Assembly: GCA_027073795.1 (NCBI GenBank)
Contig: JALTEW010000431.1
Span: 1-5,692, forward strand
Length of the DNA: 5,692 nt
Source of the DNA: a bacterium
GTDB taxonomy: Bacteria > Desulfobacterota > S145-22
Direction of reading: 5' to 3'
Shown here: one piece after another, positions 1-5,692 of the stretch
How positions within the stretch are numbered: position 1 is the first letter of the stretch
Layout: the number at the start of each line of letters is the position of its first letter
The notes under the pieces: model-generated
Told to the model about the DNA's origin: nothing
The model's input: the letters and a program-made list of their open reading frames with translations, nothing else
Databases searched by the model: none
Position numbers and translations under genes: made by a program

Positions 1-2
1 GC

Positions 3-1727
3 GTGGATATTAACGCCGTTGGGTCCAGGTTCCTCACCACAGACATGAATCCCGCTATCTCCCTCGATCCTCCAACGGCTGGGTATACCTTTTCCTCTCA
101 TGACGTTACCAGTCAGTTTCTGATTGACCCCGGAAACAGCTCTCTGCAGGTGATGCTGGCAGGGGATACAGGGGGAGCAAGGGACATACAAATAGAGGAG
201 GGAGCCTATTCAGGCGTGGACCTGGCAGATGAGCTCCAGAACAAGATACGCATATTGGGGAACGTGGGGGGGACAGATTATTCCAAGGTTACTGTAACCT
301 ATGATGCCTCCACAAATCATTTTGTTTTCGATAGTGGGGATCCCGCAACAAATTTCGATACCCTGCAGAACGCGGCTGGCAGTACGGCGCGCCAGACGCT
401 TGGGTTCAGCGCAGATATTACGGGCAACGGTGATACAGACGTGGAATCCGACACGGCGGTTGCCTTCAATGTCATCGCAGGTGTCAACGACTCCTTTACG
501 ATTTCGGTCGATGGCGGGGCCCCCCAAACGATTACCATCGGACCGGGAACCTACACCACCGGAACCCTGACCACGGAAATACAAAACGACCTCAATACCG
601 TCCTGGGCGCCGGAGCCGTGACGGTTGATTATAACGCATCCCACGCCAATCGTTTCACCCTGACGTCAAACACGACCGGCCTTTCCTCCTCCGTGGAACT
701 CACCCCTGGAGCGAATGACTTCCTTAGAATGGTCAAGCTGGAACCTGACCTCACCGTAAACGGCACTGAGGCTACCCATATCTCGGACCTCAATCTGGGG
801 GAAGGTGTAACGCTCGGGACCATCCGCATGACCGACAGGGCTGGCAATATCGCCAATATCGACCTGTCTTCAGCGGTGACAGTTAAGGATATTCTCGACT
901 CCATCAACACCACTGCAGGAATCCATGTGGCCGCGTCTTTGAATGCCGCAAAAAACGCTATTGTCATCACAGACACAAACGCCCAACCGGCGCAACGGCA
1001 GAACCTTGTGGTTGAGGACATGACCGGAACCGCGGCAAAGGACCTGGGTATCCTTAAGGATGTTCCTGGAAACATCCAGGGGAAAGACCTGAATCCAGCC
1101 GTGACCACCACTACGCGCACCTCCTCCCTTTATGGGGGCCAGGGGCTAACTTTGGGAAAGATCGAGGTGGAAAACAACGGTGTCAAAGGAGAAATCGACC
1201 TGTCTGAAGCCGGTTCCATTGCGGATGTTACCCAGCGTATCAACGCCGATTCCAACAGTGACTTGAACATCTCCGCTTCCATCATGAATTCGAAGAAAGC
1301 GCTGGATGTCCGTTCAACCAACGGCAGCTCCGTCGCCCTTATTTTCGACAGCGACAACACAAAAAGTGGCTCAAGACTTGGCATCCAGGGCGAAAATGAT
1401 ATACTAAAAACCTTCAAACTTTTTCAAGAGGCCCTCGAGAAAAATGACGGAAAGGCAATTCAGGGCTTGCTCCAGCATTTCGATGAGGGCCTGAATAAAC
1501 TGCTGGAGGAACACGTAAATATTGGGGCGTCGGCAAGTAGACTCGAGCGCGCGGAGACCATTCAGAAGGAGCTGAAGGTCAACACAACCAAGGCGTTATC
1601 CGATACCGAGGATGCAGACATCATGAAAACCATGACAGACTTTATGAGGCAACAGTATGCCCTGCAGGTTTCCCTTCAATCCGCGGCTAAGATCGTCCAG
1701 CCCACCTTGCTCGACTTTCTAAGATAA
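3..1727 (+). CDS. flgL: Flagellar hook-associated protein 3 (hook-filament junction protein FlgL), 5'-truncated by window edge
   Basis: FlgL forms the second ring of the hook-filament junction, exported by the flagellar type III system and located outside the cell. The frame is open to the left edge with no upstream stop, so the GTG at position 3 is probably an internal valine and the N-terminal flagellin-like D0/D1 helices lie outside the window. The 574 visible residues show two diverged repeat pairs (about residues 48-136 and 160-233; about 260-352 and 374-463), the second pair resembling flagellin-hook IN motifs. The last ~110 residues (465-574) are a heptad-rich helical region of flagellin C-terminal type, with the typical NIGASASRLERAE and DFMRQQYALQVSLQSAAKI stretches. 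Identity as FlgL rather than flagellin rests on this C-terminus plus direct linkage to csrA and fliW; a flagellin-like paralogue is the main alternative. The variable middle is much longer than in enteric FlgL (about 317 residues in total). Its stop overlaps the csrA ribosome binding site, suggesting co-transcription. Confidence 0.85.
   Translation: MDINAVGSRFLTTDMNPAISLDPPTAGYTFSSHDVTSQFLIDPGNSSLQVMLAGDTGGARDIQIEEGAYSGVDLADELQNKIRILGNVGGTDYSKVTVTYDASTNHFVFDSGDPATNFDTLQNAAGSTARQTLGFSADITGNGDTDVESDTAVAFNVIAGVNDSFTISVDGGAPQTITIGPGTYTTGTLTTEIQNDLNTVLGAGAVTVDYNASHANRFTLTSNTTGLSSSVELTPGANDFLRMVKLEPDLTVNGTEATHISDLNLGEGVTLGTIRMTDRAGNIANIDLSSAVTVKDILDSINTTAGIHVAASLNAAKNAIVITDTNAQPAQRQNLVVEDMTGTAAKDLGILKDVPGNIQGKDLNPAVTTTTRTSSLYGGQGLTLGKIEVENNGVKGEIDLSEAGSIADVTQRINADSNSDLNISASIMNSKKALDVRSTNGSSVALIFDSDNTKSGSRLGIQGENDILKTFKLFQEALEKNDGKAIQGLLQHFDEGLNKLLEEHVNIGASASRLERAETIQKELKVNTTKALSDTEDADIMKTMTDFMRQQYALQVSLQSAAKIVQPTLLDFLR
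144..701 (+). repeat. Diverged tandem protein repeat (pair A) within FlgL
   Basis: FlgL residues about 48-136 and 160-233 share an order of elements: a short beta strand, a glycine-rich turn, an acidic/glycine G-x-Y-(S/T) turn (EEGAYSGVDLADELQNKI versus GPGTYTTGTLTTEIQNDL), then VTV-x-Y-(D/N)-AS followed by an F-containing strand (VTYDASTNHFVF versus VDYNASHANRFTL). The DNA is too diverged for this to be a recent duplication. The fold is probably a surface-exposed beta-rich domain; I infer this from the strand pattern only. Confidence 0.6.
780..1391 (+). repeat. Diverged tandem protein repeat (pair B, flagellin-hook IN-like) within FlgL
   Basis: FlgL residues about 260-352 and 374-463 align by eye. 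Each has a G-x-G-(V/L)-TLG-x-I start (GEGVTLGTIRMTD and GQGLTLGKIEVEN), an (N/E)IDLS stretch, a T/D-V-x-x-(I/V)-x-x-(S/R)-IN helix, an (A/I)SAS or AASLN strand, and a closing LGI. This pattern matches the short flagellin-hook IN motif known from FlgK, FlgL, FliD and flagellins. Presence of two copies explains part of the unusual length of the protein. Confidence 0.6.
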
Positions 1728-1739
1728 GGAGGGAAGGTG
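1703..1739 (+). promoter_or_regulatory. Candidate CsrA autoregulatory hairpin over the csrA start
   Basis: Two mutually exclusive foldings can be drawn. In one, CTTTCT (1715-1720) pairs with GGGAAG (1731-1736, two G-U pairs), leaving AAGATAAGGA as a ten-base loop with GGA exposed. In the other, CACCTT (1703-1708) pairs with AAGGTG (1734-1739), burying the GTG start and leaving the Shine-Dalgarno in the loop. AGAUAAGGAGGG agrees with the known CsrA consensus RUACARGGAUGU at 8 of 12 places. That CsrA represses its own translation here is inference. Confidence 0.35.
1726..1733 (+). promoter_or_regulatory. Strong ribosome binding site of csrA overlapping the flgL stop
   Basis: AAGGAGGG overlaps the last two bases of the flgL TAA stop (1725-1727) and lies only about 4 bases before the GTG start at 1737. 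This fixes the csrA start and points to translational coupling with flgL. The same GGA-containing stretch is the kind of sequence CsrA itself binds. Confidence 0.75.
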
Positions 1740-2006
1740 CTCATTCTGACACGGAAGTTGGGAGAGCGAATCACCATTGGTGATGATGTTGTTCTTTCAA
1801 TCCTTGAAATTCACGGGAAACAGGTCAAAATCGGTATTGAGGCACCGAAGGAAATGGTTATTCACCGCGAGGAGATTTACCTGAAAATTCAGGAAGCGAA
1901 CGTGAAGGCGGCCTCACCAGACTTCGCCACCTTCGGGAGGCTCTCGGAGGCCCTAAAGAAAACGCCTCAGATGACCGATAAAGAGGAAAAAGCAGAGGAG
2001 TCATAA
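1737..2006 (+). CDS. csrA: Carbon storage regulator CsrA, RNA-binding translational regulator
   Basis: CsrA is a small homodimer that binds GGA motifs in mRNA leaders, usually blocking ribosome access, and controls flagellin synthesis, biofilm and central carbon metabolism. The start MLILTRKLGERI carries the RNA-contacting beta-1 residues L4 and R6; residues 36-48 (APKEMVIHREEIY) hold the conserved R44. The beta-strand core and the first helix (about 45-59) are complete. At 89 residues it is longer than the 61-residue E. coli protein; residues 60-89 form an extra tail ending in a charged, glutamate/lysine-rich segment. Such C-terminal extensions are typical of CsrA from species that also carry FliW, and as I recall FliW contacts this part of the protein. 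The GTG start is set by the strong Shine-Dalgarno 4 bases upstream. It sits between flgL (9-base gap) and fliW (1-base gap). Confidence 0.96.
   Translation: MLILTRKLGERITIGDDVVLSILEIHGKQVKIGIEAPKEMVIHREEIYLKIQEANVKAASPDFATFGRLSEALKKTPQMTDKEEKAEES
1995..2000 (+). promoter_or_regulatory. Ribosome binding site of fliW inside the csrA 3' end
   Basis: GAGGAG lies 7 bases before the GTG start at 2008 and within the final csrA codons. It supports the GTG over any later start and suggests coupled translation of csrA and fliW. Confidence 0.6.
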
Positions 2007-2007
2007 C

Positions 2008-2502
2008 GTGTTGTTAAAAGGAACAAGACTGGGAGATATAGAAATACCGGATGATAAAATTATCACCTTCCCTTACGGGCTCCTGGGGTTCGAGGAAATG
2101 AAACGGTACATCCTGCTCACCCCCAATCCATCCATCCCCTTCCGATGGCTCCAGTCTATTGACAACCCCGCGCTGGCCTTTGTGGTGATTAATCCCCTCA
2201 TCTTTCACCCTGAATACAACATGCAAATCCCCGCCCGGCAGCTTGCCGCCATCGACGCAAAACAGGCGTCTGACATTGCGGTGCTGGTCATTGTCACAGT
2301 CCCGGAAAACCCGGAGGAAATGACTGCAAACATGGCAGGTCCCTTGCTCATTAACACGGAGAACCGTATGGGTGTTCAGGCTGTCCTGGGAGACGAGGAA
2401 CACTCTACCGAGCACTTCATCGCCCATGAGCTCCGTGACTTGCAAGGCCCCCACCCCCATCCCATCAAGGACACCCTTGAGCAACTTGCTGCACTCTACT
2501 AA
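2008..2502 (+). CDS. fliW: Flagellar assembly factor FliW, CsrA antagonist
   Basis: FliW is a cytoplasmic protein that binds flagellin and, when flagellin has been exported, binds CsrA and relieves CsrA repression of flagellin mRNA (established in Bacillus subtilis and Campylobacter). The 164-residue product shows the family signature: an N-terminal strand TRLGDIEIPDDKIITFPYG running into LLGFEEMKRYILL (residues 6-37), then FRWLQSIDNPALAFVVINP (45-63), and VTVPENPEEMTANMAGPLL followed by INTENRMGVQAVL (97-127). The tail (about 128-164), histidine- and proline-containing, is less conserved and a little longer than the usual ~150 residues. GTG start with TTG as second codon, one base after the csrA stop. 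Its place directly after csrA, in an operon with a flagellar junction gene, fits a feedback loop linking filament assembly to CsrA activity. It is the last gene of the operon. Confidence 0.96.
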   Translation: MLLKGTRLGDIEIPDDKIITFPYGLLGFEEMKRYILLTPNPSIPFRWLQSIDNPALAFVVINPLIFHPEYNMQIPARQLAAIDAKQASDIAVLVIVTVPENPEEMTANMAGPLLINTENRMGVQAVLGDEEHSTEHFIAHELRDLQGPHPHPIKDTLEQLAALY

Positions 2503-2618
2503 AGTTACAAAATCTCTGATATTAAAAAACTCTTTACCGCCCCAGATATTGGTGTTCATTCCAAAATCACGTGGAGAACTTCTAATGTAACACGCAAGTA
2601 TTTATTCGTTGTGTACAA
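2503..2618. other. AT-rich gap between convergent fliW and kinase fragment, no gene seen
   Basis: This 116-base stretch separates the fliW stop from the stop of the minus-strand kinase fragment. I see no coding potential supported by homology and no clean GC-rich hairpin followed by a T run on either strand, so the terminator of the flagellar operon cannot be pinpointed. A short run TTAAAAAACT near 2522-2531 and the near-palindrome CCAGATATTGG near 2541-2551 are the only visible landmarks. Confidence 0.5.
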
Positions 2619-3239
2619 TTATACTTTATGATCAAGCACGTTTCGCACTTTATCAGCAATATCTTTTATTGAAAACGGCTTGGGGATAAAATGTACACCT
2701 TCCTCAAGTACACCTTGGTGAGCAATGGCGTTGGCTGTGTATCCAGACATGTATATATATTTCAGATCCGGATTGATAGAGCGAAGGCGTTCAACAAGAA
2801 TCCGACCGCTCATCTCAGGAAGGACAACGTCGGTAATCAGCAAATCGATGCGGTCAGAATACGTCTCGGCCAGTTGAATTGCCTCCATCGGGGTACTTGC
2901 CGTAAGCACTGTATAGCCCAGACTTTCAAGCATCTGCCTGGACATATTCAATATTTGTATCTCATCTTCAACCAGTAAAATTGTCTCAGAGCCACCCTGG
3001 ACAGTATCAGCCTGGAGCTCTTTTTGGCTAGCAGGAGCTTCATCGGTCTTAAACCGGGGGAAATAGATGCTGAATCGTGTTCCTTTACCCGGCTCACTGT
3101 AAACATTGATAAAACCGCCATTCTGCTTAACGATTCCGTATACTGTGGCCAAACCGAGGCCCGTTCCTTTGCCCTTCCCCTTTGCCGTTTGACACATCCC
3201 AATAGCCTTTCGAGGGTGATGGAAATGTGCTATAGACAT
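2619..3239 (-). CDS. C-terminal fragment of a hybrid histidine kinase: ATPase G2-box remnant plus complete receiver domain; probable gene remnant
   Basis: Hybrid sensor kinases autophosphorylate a histidine and pass the phosphate to an attached receiver aspartate. Here only the end of the kinase remains. Residues 21-60 are the last part of the HATPase_c domain, with the G2 box GKGTGLGLATVYGIVKQNGG and the final strand ending in FSIYFP. Residues 86-206 are a full receiver domain: acidic pocket E91/D92, phospho-acceptor D137 in ITDVVLPEMSG, switch S165 in YMSGY, and K187 in PKPFS. The sensor, the phospho-histidine helix, and the N, G1 and F boxes are all absent. Residues 1-19 do not resemble the kinase, and the frame is closed by a stop at 3261-3263. 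The ATG at 3239 has no Shine-Dalgarno and lies 5 bases from the divergent CLC start. It could act as a stand-alone receiver if expressed, but a truncated pseudogene is more likely. Base composition is lower in G+C than in its neighbours. Confidence 0.8.
   Translation of the reverse strand: MSIAHFHHPRKAIGMCQTAKGKGKGTGLGLATVYGIVKQNGGFINVYSEPGKGTRFSIYFPRFKTDEAPASQKELQADTVQGGSETILLVEDEIQILNMSRQMLESLGYTVLTASTPMEAIQLAETYSDRIDLLITDVVLPEMSGRILVERLRSINPDLKYIYMSGYTANAIAHQGVLEEGVHFIPKPFSIKDIADKVRNVLDHKV
3228..3236 (+). promoter_or_regulatory. Possible extended -10 promoter for the CLC gene
   Basis: TGCTATAGA has the TGn extension and TATA of a sigma-70 extended -10 element; the -35 position at 17-base spacing (TTTCGA, 3208-3213) is poor. 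Initiation about 7 bases downstream would fall near 3243, two bases before the ATG at 3245, giving an almost leaderless mRNA. This would fit the lack of a Shine-Dalgarno, but the match is short and may be chance. Confidence 0.25.
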
Positions 3240-3244
3240 AGTTA

Positions 3245-5284
3245 ATGCGGTATAAGTATTTCAGATTTATAAGAAATGAAAACCTCTTCATTGTCCTTTT
3301 AGCTATTGTCATCGGAATCCTGTCTGGTTTGGGCGCCGTGGGTGTCCGCTTTTTGATTCGGCTCTTCCAGGAGCTTTTCTTCGGGGGAAACGGGATAGCC
3401 CTTCTGGAACCCCTCAGGCGCCTTCCCTGGTGGTACAAAGTGATTGCCCCCGCCGTCGGTGGGGCGATTATCGGCCCGATCATCTATTACTTTGCCCGGG
3501 AGGCGAAGGGCCACGGCGTGCCAGAAGTGATGCTGGCAACCTTGCTCCAGGGTGGCAAGATTCGCCCACGGGTGGCCTTTATCAAGGCCCTCGTTTCCGC
3601 CCTGTGTATCGGTTCCGGGGGCTCGGTAGGGCGTGAAGGTCCCCTCGTGCAGATCGGAGCCAGTGTGGGCTCCAGTATAGGTCAGATCTTTAAGTTGACG
3701 GAGAAGCAGGTGTCCACCCTAGTTGCCTGCGGAGCGGCCAGCGGCATCGCGGCCGCTTTTAACGCCCCCATTGCCGGGGCACTTTTTGCTGTGGAGATTA
3801 TTCTGGGTGATTTCGGTGTGGCAGCCTTCAGCCCTATCGTCATTTCATCCGTGATGGCAACCCTTATCTCTCACTACTTTGAGGGAGACTTTGCAGCTTT
3901 TATGGTTCCACCCTACAGGCTTATTAGTGCCTTTGAACTGGTTCCCTATACGATCCTGGGGGTGTTAGCAGGGTTTGTTGCCCTCGGGTTTATCTGGGTC
4001 CTCTATTTCAGCGAAAACGCCTTTGAAAACTGGTCGTTCCCAGAATGGCTAAAGCCGGCCCTTGGAGGCCTCACAATTGGCGCTATGGCCCTTTGGATAC
4101 CCAATCTCTTCGGGGTCGGGTATGAGACGATCAACGAAGCGCTGCATGGAAGTCTTGCCCTCTGGTTTCTTCTCCTGTTAATTCCCATTAAGATTCTGGC
4201 CACGTCCATCACACTTGGCTCAGGGGGGTCTGGGGGCGTATTTGCCCCTTCTCTTTTTCTCGGTGCCTCAACGGGGGGCGTTATTGGGATTCTTTTTCAT
4301 TCATGGTTCCCCCATCTAACGGCAGATCCCGGGGCTTATGCCCTAGTAGGAATGGGAGCCGTGGTAGCCGCCGCAACACAGGCTCCTATTACAGCAATCC
4401 TGATTATCTTCGAGCTTACAAACAACTACCACATCATCATCCCACTGATGTTTTCCTGTATCGTCAGCACCCTGATCACTACTAACATCAAGAAGGAGTC
4501 GATCTATACCCAAAAGTTGAAGTTCAAGGGGATTAACCTGACGGAAGGACGTGAAGAGAGCATTCTGAAAGCAATTCCCGTTGCCCATGTCATGACCTCT
4601 CCCGTCACCTATTTTACTTTCACCGTGAACCTGGAGACGATCTGTGACGTGGCGCTCAAGAGCCCTCAGCATGTCTTTCCAGTGGTGGATGAGGAGATGA
4701 ATTACCGGGGGTACTTCAGCATGGGAGAATTGAAGTCGGTTCTTTTCGACAAAGGGGATCTCGCTAACCTCGTTATCGCAGAAGACATCATTGAGGGAAC
4801 CCAGGCAGTACCCGTGGACGCCAATGTCCATGAGGCGATGAACCTGCTGGGGAGAAATGGGATGGAAGAACTGCCCGTGGTTGATGGCAAGAAACTAGCA
4901 GGTCTCGTCGCAGCGAAACAGATCCTCGAAATCTATCAGATGGAACTTCACAAGCGGGAATTGGCCATGGCCGTCGTCTCAAAAAAGAAATTCAACGACC
5001 TGACCGAGGGCTTATATGTGGGTGGGGGGTATCGACTGGATGAGCTTCCGGTTCTGGATAAATTGTTAGGGGAAACGCTGGAGGCAACAAACTTTCGCGC
5101 TGATTACGGCTTGCAAATTATCATGATTCGATCGGCAAAAAGTAAGAAGGAGGTATTGCCCCGTCCGGAATACAGATTTCAAAAGGGTGACCGTGTTCTT
5201 GTCGTGGGGACGCTGGAAAACATCCTGAAATATCAGGAGCAGGAAGAGCTCTCAAGCCACGCCTACCAAGTTACCTCTGCGTAA
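3245..5284 (+). CDS. CLC-family chloride channel/antiporter with two CBS domains and a C-terminal TrkA-C (RCK_C) domain
   Basis: Inner-membrane CLC protein moving chloride (or exchanging it for protons), normally a homodimer with one pore per subunit. Residues about 13-415 are the multi-helix CLC core. Anion-path motifs are present in order: GHGVPEV (89-95, at the site of the usual GSGIP), GREGP (129-133) with the gating glutamate E131, GSGGSGGVFAPS (325-336) with F333, and Y421, at the place of the E. coli ClC-ec1 pore tyrosine. The ec1 proton glutamate (E203) seems to correspond to D215, an alignment made by eye. Two CBS domains follow (about 446-503 and 510-565), ligand-sensing modules that often bind adenine nucleotides, then a TrkA-C domain (about 588-662) ending in QKGDRVLVVGTLENI. 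Full length at 679 residues. An in-frame TAG at 3239-3241 and no other start before the first helix support ATG 3245, though no Shine-Dalgarno is visible. Transporter versus channel cannot be settled from sequence. Confidence 0.95.
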   Translation: MRYKYFRFIRNENLFIVLLAIVIGILSGLGAVGVRFLIRLFQELFFGGNGIALLEPLRRLPWWYKVIAPAVGGAIIGPIIYYFAREAKGHGVPEVMLATLLQGGKIRPRVAFIKALVSALCIGSGGSVGREGPLVQIGASVGSSIGQIFKLTEKQVSTLVACGAASGIAAAFNAPIAGALFAVEIILGDFGVAAFSPIVISSVMATLISHYFEGDFAAFMVPPYRLISAFELVPYTILGVLAGFVALGFIWVLYFSENAFENWSFPEWLKPALGGLTIGAMALWIPNLFGVGYETINEALHGSLALWFLLLLIPIKILATSITLGSGGSGGVFAPSLFLGASTGGVIGILFHSWFPHLTADPGAYALVGMGAVVAAATQAPITAILIIFELTNNYHIIIPLMFSCIVSTLITTNIKKESIYTQKLKFKGINLTEGREESILKAIPVAHVMTSPVTYFTFTVNLETICDVALKSPQHVFPVVDEEMNYRGYFSMGELKSVLFDKGDLANLVIAEDIIEGTQAVPVDANVHEAMNLLGRNGMEELPVVDGKKLAGLVAAKQILEIYQMELHKRELAMAVVSKKKFNDLTEGLYVGGGYRLDELPVLDKLLGETLEATNFRADYGLQIIMIRSAKSKKEVLPRPEYRFQKGDRVLVVGTLENILKYQEQEELSSHAYQVTSA

Positions 5285-5294
5285 CTGTGTAAGG

Positions 5295-5692
5295 TTACTC
5301 GATGTGAATAATCCTTGCCGGGTGATAAACGGGGTGTCTCCCGAAGGGCCATAAAAGCTTTTTCAGCCGTTTTCTGGTGAGAAGCCTTTTGATGTTTTTC
5401 AGGTTTTTCTCTGTGACCTGAATGCCACGTTCCATAGCCATTTCCATTTGGGAGAAATCGGCCCAGTGGAGATCGTCCACTTCGGGGCAGAGAAGTAAGT
5501 CGGCATTGAGGGACTGCATCGTGTCTAGCCGGTGGGTCGACACGGAATTGGAGCGAAGGATGATGTCCATAGCGGAATGGAACTCCGAGGCTGCTTCCAG
5601 CCGTCTGGAGACATCTACACCAATAACCACATCGGCGCCCATCTGAAAGGTGGGATTGATGGGAAGTTTGTTGGTAGATCCCCCATCCACTA
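5295..5692 (-). CDS. Patatin-like phospholipase (RssA/NTE type), C-terminal part, 5' end beyond right edge
   Basis: Patatin-family enzymes are serine hydrolases with a Ser-Asp dyad that cleave acyl groups from phospholipids. The visible 131-132 residues begin at the catalytic aspartate motif, V-D-G-G (DGG encoded at 5679-5687), followed by S-T-N-K-L-P-I-N and MGADVVIGVDVS, the standard strand after the DG(G/A) motif in bacterial patatins. Further down, DLHWADFSQMEMAMERG matches the usual late helix of RssA-like members. The tail (about residues 95-131) is basic and ends in HPARIIHIE. The nucleophile GxSxG motif, oxyanion loop and start codon lie outside the window, so activity cannot be judged; the GTG at 5690 is an internal valine, not a start. 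The gene converges on the CLC gene with 10 bases between the stops. Being on the opposite strand, it is not in an operon with it. Confidence 0.9.
   Translation of the reverse strand, partial: VDGGSTNKLPINPTFQMGADVVIGVDVSRRLEAASEFHSAMDIILRSNSVSTHRLDTMQSLNADLLLCPEVDDLHWADFSQMEMAMERGIQVTEKNLKNIKRLLTRKRLKKLLWPFGRHPVYHPARIIHIE

Noticed and set aside
629..1417. Long open frames on the minus strand opposite flgL.
   Set aside because: They lie fully inside a well-supported gene, have no recognisable domain and show the composition of an antisense shadow.
2014..2559. A 181-codon minus-strand open frame opposite fliW.
   Set aside because: fliW is clearly the real gene; the antisense product has no recognisable motif and no ribosome binding site.
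2503..2618. Possible insertion-sequence or attachment-site scar in the gap before the kinase fragment.
   Set aside because: No inverted terminal repeats, direct repeats or transposase remnants could be seen by eye.
3189..3194. Perfect TTGACA, possible -35 element for the CLC gene.
   Set aside because: No -10-like hexamer lies 16-18 bases downstream (sequence there is GAGGGT-like); the TATAGA at 3231 is 36 bases away. The stretch is also within the kinase fragment's coding region.
5269..5298. Alternating GTTAC / GTAAC / GTTAC motifs around the CLC stop that could form small hairpins (AGTTAC 5269-5274 with GTAACT 5281-5286, or GTAAC 5281-5285 with GTTAC 5294-5298) as a bidirectional terminator.
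   Set aside because: Stems are only 5-6 bp, AT-rich and not followed by a T run on either strand, so a terminator call is not supported.
1..5692. A previously undescribed defence or mobile system.
   Set aside because: All sizeable genes belong to well-known families (flagellar, regulatory, transport, lipase) and no repeat array, toxin-antitoxin pair, nuclease or reverse transcriptase is visible.

Overview
The window looks like chromosomal DNA of a flagellated Gram-negative bacterium, most likely a Desulfobacterota-type (deltaproteobacterial) lineage. This rests on the flgL-csrA-fliW order, a CsrA longer than the enterobacterial form, the FliW protein (generally absent from enteric bacteria), a PAS/Hpt-style hybrid-kinase remnant and a CLC transporter with CBS and TrkA-C domains. 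The taxonomic call is inference; no rRNA or other marker is present.

Left part (1-2502, plus strand): a tight flagellar operon. The gene cut by the left edge is the hook-filament junction protein FlgL, with a long repeat-bearing middle and the conserved helical C-terminus. Nine bases after it comes csrA (RNA-binding translational repressor), then after one base fliW (CsrA antagonist and flagellar assembly factor). Together these are the parts of the known flagellin-FliW-CsrA feedback loop, here attached to a filament-cap-proximal structural gene. The csrA Shine-Dalgarno overlaps the flgL stop and can be drawn as a hairpin with GGA in the loop, a candidate CsrA autoregulatory site.

Middle part (2503-3240): a 116-base gene-free gap, then on the minus strand a broken hybrid histidine kinase that keeps only the last piece of the ATPase domain and an intact receiver domain. 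The kinase core is missing and the reading frame closes a few codons upstream, right where the next gene starts. Sampled lines here are poorer in G+C than the neighbouring genes. This looks like a rearrangement scar or decaying gene.

Right part (3245-5692): a complete CLC-family chloride channel/antiporter with two CBS domains and a C-terminal TrkA-C (RCK_C) domain on the plus strand, and, convergent to it with a 10-base gap, the C-terminal part of a patatin-like phospholipase cut by the right edge. The CLC start codon lies 5 bases from the kinase fragment's start codon and lacks a Shine-Dalgarno. I saw no RNA genes, CRISPR arrays, insertion sequences or obvious novel multi-gene system; the most unusual points are the kinase scar, the CLC start region and motif variant, and the possible csrA leader structure.
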